Shown here: positions 1 through 5,649 of the stretch, piece after piece
Layout: each line of letters opens with the position of its first letter
Numbering within the stretch: the first letter of the stretch is position 1
NCBI GenBank assembly: GCA_029931995.1
Contig: JAOZQX010000091.1
Span: forward strand, 1 to 6,013
Source of the DNA: Bacteroidales bacterium
GTDB taxonomy: Bacteria > Bacteroidota > Bacteroidia > Bacteroidales > GCA-2711565
Direction of reading: 5' to 3'
DNA length: 6,013 bases
The notes under the pieces: model-generated
The model's database searches: none
What the model was told of the DNA's origin: nothing
What the model saw: only the letters and a program-made list of their open reading frames with translations
Translations under genes and position numbers: made by a program

Positions 1-269
1 ACATTTTTCATCTTGCAAATTATATATATCACGATAAATTCTTAAATGCTTTAACCGAGCAAATTTATGTGAATAAGAATAAGGAATTTGAAATTGTACC
101 TAAAATTGGAAAGCAACTCATTTTACTTGGAGATGCATCTGATTTAGATGATAAATTCCGAAAATTAGAATTGTTTTATAAGCAAGGAATTACGCTTAGA
201 GGTTGGGACAGATATAAGTTAGTCAACCTAAAATTTAAAAATCAAGTTGTTTGTACTAAAAGATTATAA
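1..269 (+). CDS. ftsQ: Cell division protein FtsQ, C-terminal end (5' truncated by window)
   Basis: The reading frame is open from base 3 to the TAA at 267-269 and gives the last 88 residues; the start lies outside the window. FtsQ is a single-pass inner-membrane protein whose periplasmic POTRA and beta domains recruit the FtsB/FtsL pair and later divisome proteins. Only the end of the beta domain is visible here. It shows the pattern I know from Bacteroidota FtsQ: a QIYVN strand, FEIVPKIG, then ILLGD, a KFRKLELFYK helix, a GW-containing turn, and a final strand ending NQVVCTKR. In E. coli FtsQ the late strands of this domain form the FtsB contact. The gene ends 2 nt before ftsA, consistent with the dcw cluster order and probable translational coupling. 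A GTG at 69 could be mistaken for a start, but it lies inside the domain. The family call is from motif memory and position before ftsA. Confidence 0.88.
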   Translation, partial: IFHLANYIYHDKFLNALTEQIYVNKNKEFEIVPKIGKQLILLGDASDLDDKFRKLELFYKQGITLRGWDRYKLVNLKFKNQVVCTKRL

Positions 270-271
270 AT

Positions 272-1567
272 ATGGGAACTTCAGAAATTATTGTAGGACT
301 TGACATCGGGACTACTAAAATTGCGACCATTGTTGGACAAAGAAACGAACATGGTAAAATCGATATTCTCGGTTATGGAAAAACCGAATCTATTGGTGTT
401 AAAAGAGGTGTTGTATCTAATATTGAGAACACGGTTCAATCAATCATGTCTGCTGTGAGTGAAGCCGAGCAAAAATCAGGAGTAGATATCAAATTCGTGA
501 ATGTGGGTATTGCCGGACAGCATATAAAAAGTCTTCAGCATCGCGGAAATATCATCCGCGAAAACAGTGATGAAGAAATTAGTCAGAAAGATATCGAATA
601 CTTGAATAGCAGCATGTTTAACCTGAGTATGAATCCGGGAGAGGAAATAATTGATGTCATTCCTCAGGATTATATTGTGGATGGTGAGCAAGGTGTGAAA
701 GAGCCTATTGGGATGTTGGGCAATTCATTGGAGGCAAATTTCCATATTATTATTGGTCAAACAGCAGCAGCAAAAAACATTTACAAATGTGTTCGAAAAG
801 CCGATTTAGAGGTTGTAGAACTAATATTGGAGCCCATCGCATCTGCAGAGGCTGTGCTGAGTGAGGATGAAAAAGAAGCCGGGGTTGTGCTTGTAGATAT
901 TGGTGGCGGAACTACTGATATTGCAATTTTCCAGGATGGTATTATTCGTCATACAGCGGTTATTCCTTTTGGTGGCGATATTATTACCGAGGATGTTAAA
1001 GAAGGATGCACCATCATTAAAAAACATGCCGAAGAATTAAAAGTAAAATTTGGTTCGGCATTGGCTAGTGAAAACCGCGACGAAGAAATTGTGGCAATTC
1101 CTGGTTTGCGTGGGCGTCCTCCTAAAGAAATTTCTTTGAAAAATCTTGCAAGTATTATTCAGGCACGCATGGAAGAAATTATTGAACATGTGTATTATGA
1201 AATTAAAAATTCGGGCTTTGAGAAAAAGCTAATTGCCGGAATTGTACTGACCGGAGGTGGAGCCCAATTAAAGCATATTGCACAAATAACTGAGTTTATT
1301 ACCGGAATGGACACTCGTATTGGTTATCCAAACGAGCATCTTTCAAACGAGGTTGATGATGAAGTGGCCAGTCCGATGTTCTCTACTGGCATTGGTTTGG
1401 TCATTGAGGGAATAAACCGTTTTAATCGGGATAACAATAAGGAAATGCAAGATAAAGGAGAAAAACGGAAACGGAAACTTACACTCAAAAAAGATAAAAA
1501 AGATCAGAAGCCAACCAATTTTTTAAAGAGCATTCAGGATTGGTTTGAGCGTGATGCTTTAGAATAA
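272..1567 (+). CDS. ftsA: Cell division protein FtsA (actin-like Z-ring membrane tether)
   Basis: This 431-residue protein is an actin-fold ATPase that polymerises under the membrane, binds the FtsZ C-terminal peptide and anchors the Z-ring. Visible nucleotide-site motifs are phosphate-1 LDIGTTK (residues 10-16), phosphate-2 DIGGGTTD (209-216) and the adenosine motif TGGGAQL (327-333). The stretch between about 85 and 165 should be the 1C subdomain typical of FtsA and absent from MreB. After the ATPase core comes a strongly basic linker (KRKRKLTLKKDKKDQK, about 399-414) and then a predicted amphipathic helix at 417-431 with F417, L418, I421, W424, F425 and L430 on one side, the expected membrane-targeting sequence. 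The ATG at 272 follows the ftsQ stop by 2 nt and has an A-rich context (ataaat) with no Shine-Dalgarno motif. Length is normal for the phylum. No frameshift or lost active-site residue is seen. Confidence 0.97.
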   Translation: MGTSEIIVGLDIGTTKIATIVGQRNEHGKIDILGYGKTESIGVKRGVVSNIENTVQSIMSAVSEAEQKSGVDIKFVNVGIAGQHIKSLQHRGNIIRENSDEEISQKDIEYLNSSMFNLSMNPGEEIIDVIPQDYIVDGEQGVKEPIGMLGNSLEANFHIIIGQTAAAKNIYKCVRKADLEVVELILEPIASAEAVLSEDEKEAGVVLVDIGGGTTDIAIFQDGIIRHTAVIPFGGDIITEDVKEGCTIIKKHAEELKVKFGSALASENRDEEIVAIPGLRGRPPKEISLKNLASIIQARMEEIIEHVYYEIKNSGFEKKLIAGIVLTGGGAQLKHIAQITEFITGMDTRIGYPNEHLSNEVDDEVASPMFSTGIGLVIEGINRFNRDNNKEMQDKGEKRKRKLTLKKDKKDQKPTNFLKSIQDWFERDALE

Positions 1568-1651
1568 AATTAATTAACATTTTTCGTTTGATAAAAACTG
1601 AGAATAGTTAAAAATACAGATAACAAAAATCTTAAATTAGATATATTAAAT

Positions 1652-3229
1652 ATGAATGAGATGATAACTTTTGATCTTCCTAAAAATCAATCTTCTATTA
1701 TTAAAGTTATTGGTGTAGGAGGGGGTGGAAGCAATGCCGTGAGCCATATGTATAATCAGGGGATTCGGGGTGTTGACTTTGTAGTTTGCAATACCGATGC
1801 ACAGGCAATGGAAGTGAGTTCGATTCCTATTAAAATTCAATTGGGCAAAAAAGGCTTGGGTGCCGGTTCTATCCCATCAGTTGGGAAAGAGTCTGCTATG
1901 GAAAATCTTGAGGATATTCGAGCGATACTGGAGAAGAATACAAAGATGCTGTTTATTACTGCCGGAATGGGTGGTGGTACTGGTACTGGTGCAGCTCCGG
2001 TTATTGCTTCAGTAGCCAAAGAAATGGGAATACTTACCGTTGGAATTGTTACCATCCCATTTTCATTTGAAGGTCGAAAACGTCGAATTCAGGCTAATCA
2101 GGGAATTGAAGAGTTACGTGCTCATGTTGACACATTGCTTGTAGTTAGCAATGATAAGCTTCGTGAATTGTATGGCGATTTAAAACTTTCTGAAGCATTT
2201 CACCAAGCCGATAATATTTTAACTACTGCCGCCAAAGGTATAGCCGAAATAGTTACGGTTACGGGTTATATAAATGTAGATTTTGAGGATGTTAAAACTG
2301 TTATGGAAAACAGTGGTAAGGCCATTATGGGCTCAGCTGTAGCCGAAGGCGAAACTAGAGCGATTGATGCTGTTAAATCTGCCATGACATCCCCCTTATT
2401 GGATGATAATGATATTATTGGTGCAAGTAATATTCTTCTTTATATTGCTTCGGGTGTAGAAGAAATTTCGATGGATGAGGTAACTGAGATTACAGATTAT
2501 ATTCAGGATGAGGCTGGACAAAATGCCGAAATTATTTGGGGAAATGGTGTGGATGAATCTTTAGGAAATAAAATTGGTGTTACATTGATTGCGACAGGAT
2601 TTGATGCGAAAAATAAAAACTTCGGACGGGAGAAGCTCACAATTCACACATTGAATGATGAAGTTTCGGTGAAACCCAAAATAAATATGAAACCGAAAGA
2701 GGAAGTTGAGGTTGGTGAAATTCAGCTAATCAGAGAGCTTGACTCTACTAGCTCAGAGCCAATCAAAATGAAACCTGAACCGGAAATTGTTGACAAACAA
2801 GAGTCTATTGTTTTTGATATGAGCACTCCTGTGCCTGATAAAGACGAAAACAAACCTCCTGAGAAAATTGAAATGAAGGAGCCGACTCTCATTAAAAAAA
2901 CAGAATCGAAATTAGCAGGATCAAGCTCGCAGCCTGTGAGAATGGTGCCTAAAAAAGGAGGTGCTAGTGATGATGAGAATGTGGCTGATTTAAACAGACG
3001 CTCGCAGGATCGCATTCAAAAATTACAGGAATTGAGCATTAAATTAAAGTCGCCCGAGGATTTAGAGAAAATGGAAAAGGAACCTGCTTATTTACGTCGT
3101 GAGGTAGAATTAAGCGATACTGAGCCTTCCGGCGAATCATTGGTCTCCAAGTTCACTCTTTCGGATGATAATAATAATGGAACAACCTTGCGGGAAAACA
3201 ATTCATTCTTACACGAAAATGTAGATTAA
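1652..3229 (+). CDS. ftsZ: Cell division protein FtsZ (tubulin-like GTPase) with long charged linker
   Basis: This 525-residue tubulin homologue assembles the cytoplasmic Z-ring. The GTPase core shows GGGGSNAV (23-30), the tubulin signature GGGTGTG (107-113), the ribose/guanine-side E140 and R144 in FEGRKR, D187 in ADNIL, and the T7-loop catalytic set N208, D210 and D213 (NVDFED). The core ends near residue 320 (GVTLIATGF at 309-317). A variable linker of roughly 185-190 residues follows, far longer than the roughly 50 residues of E. coli. Its last third contains a block around RIQKLQELSIKLKSPEDL and PAYLRREV, which I recall as shared by Bacteroidota FtsZs. The protein ends in FLHENVD (519-525), the FtsA-binding C-terminal peptide. 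An in-frame ATG at 1661 (M4) is an alternative start; I keep 1652. The 84-nt gap after ftsA is AT-rich and shows no clear Bacteroidota promoter, so read-through from upstream is likely. Confidence 0.98.
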   Translation: MNEMITFDLPKNQSSIIKVIGVGGGGSNAVSHMYNQGIRGVDFVVCNTDAQAMEVSSIPIKIQLGKKGLGAGSIPSVGKESAMENLEDIRAILEKNTKMLFITAGMGGGTGTGAAPVIASVAKEMGILTVGIVTIPFSFEGRKRRIQANQGIEELRAHVDTLLVVSNDKLRELYGDLKLSEAFHQADNILTTAAKGIAEIVTVTGYINVDFEDVKTVMENSGKAIMGSAVAEGETRAIDAVKSAMTSPLLDDNDIIGASNILLYIASGVEEISMDEVTEITDYIQDEAGQNAEIIWGNGVDESLGNKIGVTLIATGFDAKNKNFGREKLTIHTLNDEVSVKPKINMKPKEEVEVGEIQLIRELDSTSSEPIKMKPEPEIVDKQESIVFDMSTPVPDKDENKPPEKIEMKEPTLIKKTESKLAGSSSQPVRMVPKKGGASDDENVADLNRRSQDRIQKLQELSIKLKSPEDLEKMEKEPAYLRREVELSDTEPSGESLVSKFTLSDDNNNGTTLRENNSFLHENVD

Positions 3230-3239
3230 AAACAAAATT

Positions 3240-3695
3240 ATGAGTCTAGAGATCACAATAAATAATAATATTAAGCAAGCCATGCTTAACAAAGATGCCA
3301 AAAAACTTGAAGCTCTTAGAGCAATCAAGGCTTCGTTGTTGTTAGCAAAAACAGGCAAAGATGTTGGCCCTGATGGAATTTCGGAGGAGGTTGAAATTGC
3401 GATATTAAAAAGATTGGTAAAGCAAAGAAAAGAATCGGCTGAAATTTATACTGAAAAAGGTAGAGACGAGATGGCTTCTGAGGAGCTGTATCAGGCCGAG
3501 ATTATTGAAAAATATTTACCCGAACAAATGGGTGCAGATGAAGTTGAGCTTATTGTGAAAGAAGCAGTAGCTGAATTAGGAGCTAGTTCTATGAAAGATA
3601 TGGGTAAGGTTATGGGTGTGGCTACCAAAAAACTGGCTGGTAAGGCTGATAATAAAATGGTTTCGGGAATTGTAAAAAAAATATTGGCTGCCTAA
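3240..3695 (+). CDS. yqeY: GatB/YqeY domain-containing protein
   Basis: This 151-residue, largely helical protein matches the YqeY family, which is related to the tRNA-binding C-terminal tail domain of GatB, the amidotransferase subunit that makes Gln-tRNA and Asn-tRNA. Recognisable family marks are an N-terminal helix rich in K and L with ALRAIKASLL (25-34), KQRKESAEIY (61-70), EKYLPEQM (90-97), the MKDMGKVMG turn (118-126) and GKADN (134-138), in the usual order and at normal length. A free-standing YqeY lacks the catalytic GatB body. A tRNA-related role is suggested by homology, but its cellular function is not settled as far as I know. It starts 10 nt after the ftsZ stop and should be the last gene of the cell-division transcription unit, since a strong terminator follows within about 20 nt. 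Its place behind ftsZ is, to my knowledge, common in Bacteroidota, whereas other phyla often have it beside rpsU. Confidence 0.93.
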   Translation: MSLEITINNNIKQAMLNKDAKKLEALRAIKASLLLAKTGKDVGPDGISEEVEIAILKRLVKQRKESAEIYTEKGRDEMASEELYQAEIIEKYLPEQMGADEVELIVKEAVAELGASSMKDMGKVMGVATKKLAGKADNKMVSGIVKKILAA

Positions 3696-3711
3696 AGAAT
3701 TTGTTCATATT

Positions 3712-3747
3712 AAAAAAAAGAGGGGCTATTTAGCCCCTCTTTTTTTA
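3712..3747. terminator. Bidirectional intrinsic terminator between convergent operons
   Basis: A perfect 16-bp inverted repeat has its left arm at 3712-3727 (eight A, then GAGGGGCT), a 4-nt loop ATTT at 3728-3731, and its right arm at 3732-3747 (AGCCCCTC, then eight T). The GC core is eight pairs (GAGGGGCT with AGCCCCTC). The flanking A and T tracts give a U-run after the hairpin on either strand. It lies 16 nt after the yqeY stop and 13 nt after the tsf stop, so it is placed to end both transcripts. Confidence 0.95.
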
Positions 3748-3760
3748 TATTTAATATCTA

Positions 3761-4597
3761 TTACTTGCTTGCTAACATTACACGAGAAAATCCGCTAACA
3801 GTTAAATCTTTATCAGTTTCAGACAGATATTGTTTTACGGTTTTTTTGGTGTCACGAACAAAATCTTGATTTAAAAGAGTATTCTCTTTTACAAATTTGT
3901 TCAATTTACCCATTGCAATTTTTTCAAGAATTGCTTCTGGTTTACCTTCTTGGCGTGCTTGTTCCATTCCGATTTGTTTTTCTTTTTCAAGAACTTCAGC
4001 ATCAATACCATTTTGATCAACAGCAATAGGAGACATTGCAGCAACTTGCATTGCAAGTTCTTTTCCCATTTGATCAATTGCCTCATCGGCTTTATTTAAA
4101 CCAAGAACAGTAGCTAATCGGTTTCCTTGATGGTTGTAAGCATATACTTTGGCAGCTTCAGTAACTTCAAATTGACCTAATTCAATTTTTTCACCAATAA
4201 CACCGGTTTGATCTGTAATGGTTTCAATTACTGTTCTTCCATTTAAATCAAGTTCTTTTAACTCATCAATATTTTTAGCCTGATTAGCAATTGCTAAATC
4301 AATAATTGAATCAACATAATTGATAAAATCTTGATTTTTTGCTACAAAATCGGTTTCGCAATTAACCATAACAACAGCACCGTATGATTGGTCTGCATTT
4401 GTTTTTGCAATAACAACACCTTCGGTAGCATCTCTATCAGCTCTTTTAGAGGCTACTTTTTGTCCTTTTTTACGAAGATGATCAACAGCTTTATCAAAGT
4501 CGCCTTCGCATTCAACCAATGCTTTTTTACAATCCATCATTCCGGCACCGGTATGTTTTCTTAATTTATTTACTTCAGCAGCAGTTATTTTTGTCAT
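3761..4597 (-). CDS. tsf: Translation elongation factor Ts (EF-Ts)
   Basis: EF-Ts is the cytoplasmic nucleotide-exchange factor that releases GDP from EF-Tu so that it can reload GTP and aminoacyl-tRNA. The 278-residue product is close to the 283 residues of E. coli EF-Ts. The N-terminal UBA-like domain (about 1-50) carries TGAGMMDCKKAL (16-27), and NCETDFVAKN (79-88) contains the TDFVAK motif whose Asp-Phe pair inserts near the EF-Tu magnesium site. The two core subdomains continue through NHQGNRLATVLGLN and KELAMQVAAM, and the C-terminal module contains NKFVKENTLLNQDFV. The ATG at 4595-4597 is preceded on the transcript by an A/T-only stretch (ATTAAAATTAAA) with A at -3 and -6 and no Shine-Dalgarno. 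It follows rpsB by 33 nt and is the last gene of the operon before the terminator. The pyrH and frr genes that often follow tsf in Proteobacteria are absent. Confidence 0.98.
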   Translation of the reverse strand: MTKITAAEVNKLRKHTGAGMMDCKKALVECEGDFDKAVDHLRKKGQKVASKRADRDATEGVVIAKTNADQSYGAVVMVNCETDFVAKNQDFINYVDSIIDLAIANQAKNIDELKELDLNGRTVIETITDQTGVIGEKIELGQFEVTEAAKVYAYNHQGNRLATVLGLNKADEAIDQMGKELAMQVAAMSPIAVDQNGIDAEVLEKEKQIGMEQARQEGKPEAILEKIAMGKLNKFVKENTLLNQDFVRDTKKTVKQYLSETDKDLTVSGFSRVMLASK

Positions 4598-4630
4598 TTT
4601 AATTTTAATTTTTAGGTTAGAAAAAGAATC

Positions 4631-5542
4631 TTACTTACTTACTTTTTTGGCAACTATTTTTCTAGGGCGTTTAGGTTTGTCTTCCTTTTTTTCTTCCCCT
4701 TTTGCTTTATCATCAGTTTTTGTTGCCGGACGTTTTGTTGATTTTTCAATTTCAGCGTCTTCTTGGTCTTCGATTTCTTTTATCGTTTTTGATTTAATCT
4801 CAGCTTTTGCTGCTTTTATTTCTTCCTCTTCTGCGGCTTTCTTATCTCTGTCAAGTTTTCTTTCAGACAATCCTTCAGCAATAGCATTTACCATAACACT
4901 TGTGATCAATTCAATAGATTTTGAAGCGTCATCATTTGCTGGAATTGGGAAATCAACCAATTTAGGATTTGAATTGGTGTCAACGATTGCAAATGTTGGG
5001 ATGTTTAACTTTTTTGCTTCTGCAACAGCAATGTGTTCTTTGTTGATGTCAACAATAAAAAGTGCTGATGGTAAACGGTTTAAGTCGGCAATACTACCTA
5101 AGTTTTTTTCAAGTTTGGCGCGTTCACGTGTAATTTGCAAACGTTCTCTTTTTGAGAAATTTGAGTAAGTATCAGTATTCATCATCTTGTCGATGGATGC
5201 CATCTTGCGTACTGCTTTACGAATAGTTGCAAAGTTGGTGAGCATTCCACCCGGCCATCTTTCAGTAACATAAGGCATGTTTACTTTCTTTACTTCCTCG
5301 GCTACAATATCTTTTGCTTGTTTTTTTGTAGCAACAAATAAAACTTTTTTACCTGATTTTGCAATTTGTTTTAAAGCTGCAGCAGCTTCTTCAAGTTTTG
5401 CAGTTGTTTTGTAAAGATCAATAATGTGTATCCCATTACGTTCCATAAAAATATAAGGAGCCATGTTAGGATTCCATTTTCTTTTTAAATGTCCAAAATG
5501 AACGCCTGCGTCCAATAATTGGTCAAAGTCTGTTCTTGCCAT
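4631..5542 (-). CDS. rpsB: 30S ribosomal protein S2 (uS2) with C-terminal charged extension
   Basis: S2 binds late to the 30S subunit near the head-body junction and is needed for S1 binding in organisms that have S1. The 303-residue product shows the canonical landmarks AGVHFGH (12-18), YVTERWPGGMLTNF (91-104), a central coiled-coil region (about 110-150), and the second family signature starting PSALFIVDINKEHIAVAEA (158-176), followed by the IPTFAIVDTNSNP block (181-193) and DFPIPANDDASKSIELI (197-213). The conserved S2 fold ends near 229. The remaining 74 or so residues are a low-complexity tail: first acidic and helical (AAEEEEIKAAKAEIK), then Lys/Pro/Arg-rich and probably disordered, ending KRPRKIVAKKVSK. 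E. coli S2 has 241 residues. The ATG at 5540-5542 sits directly after a tandem A-rich repeat with no Shine-Dalgarno. The gene lies between rpsI and tsf and is very likely cotranscribed with both. Confidence 0.98.
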   Translation of the reverse strand: MARTDFDQLLDAGVHFGHLKRKWNPNMAPYIFMERNGIHIIDLYKTTAKLEEAAAALKQIAKSGKKVLFVATKKQAKDIVAEEVKKVNMPYVTERWPGGMLTNFATIRKAVRKMASIDKMMNTDTYSNFSKRERLQITRERAKLEKNLGSIADLNRLPSALFIVDINKEHIAVAEAKKLNIPTFAIVDTNSNPKLVDFPIPANDDASKSIELITSVMVNAIAEGLSERKLDRDKKAAEEEEIKAAKAEIKSKTIKEIEDQEDAEIEKSTKRPATKTDDKAKGEEKKEDKPKRPRKIVAKKVSK

Positions 5543-5563
5543 TAATTTGTTTTTAATTTGTTT
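5542..5563. repeat. Tandem 11-nt repeat abutting the rpsB start codon
   Basis: TTAATTTGTTT occurs twice back to back on the plus strand, at 5542-5552 and 5553-5563, without mismatch. In the rpsB transcript this reads AAACAAATTAA twice, and the final A is the first base of the ATG. The stretch is A-rich and free of any GGAGG-like motif. It could be a start context that works without Shine-Dalgarno pairing, or simply a local duplication. Presence is certain; function is not shown. Confidence 0.7.
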
Positions 5564-5578
5564 ACATTCTTTAAATCA

Positions 5579-5625
5579 ATTACCAAGTAGCGATTAAATT
5601 CGGTCTTGGCAATTTAGATGCTAAA
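5579..5625 (-). promoter_or_regulatory. Candidate structured leader in the rpsI-rpsB spacer
   Basis: In the minus-strand transcript, ATTGCCAAG (from 5613 down to 5605) can pair with CTTGGTAAT (5587 down to 5579) as nine pairs including one G-U. The 17-nt loop holds a further CGA/TCG three-pair helix. Just upstream, and sharing base 5613 at the junction, TTTAG and CTAAA (5613-5625) form a small five-pair hairpin with a 3-nt loop. The structure ends 36 nt before the rpsB ATG. S2 autoregulates rpsB-tsf in E. coli through an unrelated leader, so control by S2 here is a guess by analogy. The stem has no following U-run, so it is not a simple terminator. Confidence 0.3.
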
Positions 5626-5649
5626 CTCGATCTAGTGGTGTTGAAAAGT

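Noticed and set aside
69..269. Independent small gene starting at GTG 69
   Set aside because: The frame is open upstream to the window edge and the residues before GTG continue the FtsQ beta domain, so it is the end of ftsQ.
1568..1651. Dedicated ftsZ promoter in the ftsA-ftsZ gap
   Set aside because: A TTTG at 1587-1590 resembles a Bacteroidota -33 element, but no TAnnTTTG lies at the expected spacing (the nearest TAGTTA is only 14 nt away). No promoter can be supported.
476..2055. Minus-strand open frames at 476-691, 821-1027, 1646-1840 and 1837-2055 inside ftsA and ftsZ
   Set aside because: All lie opposite strongly conserved coding sequence, are short and composition-driven, and have no upstream signals.
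2722..3015. Minus-strand open frame of 97 codons antisense to the FtsZ linker
   Set aside because: Low-complexity Ser/Gly/Leu-rich product that mirrors the charged linker; no start context and no motif.
3901..4086. Second minus-strand frame inside tsf
   Set aside because: It is a shifted frame of the same strand within EF-Ts, rich in Lys and Leu, without independent support.
4631..4642. TTAC repeated three times over the rpsB stop codon, as a slippage or phase-variation site
   Set aside because: Three copies is too few for a credible contingency repeat, and S2 is essential.
4647..5168. Plus-strand open frame of 173 codons antisense to rpsB
   Set aside because: It is a mirror of the Lys/Glu/Ala-rich S2 gene: the product is a Ser/Phe/Ala-rich string with no recognisable motif, and the opposite strand encodes an unmistakable S2.
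5543..5649. Separate promoter for rpsB-tsf
   Set aside because: No TTTG element is present on the minus strand in this spacer, so neither Bacteroidota promoter box can be placed; cotranscription with rpsI is simpler.
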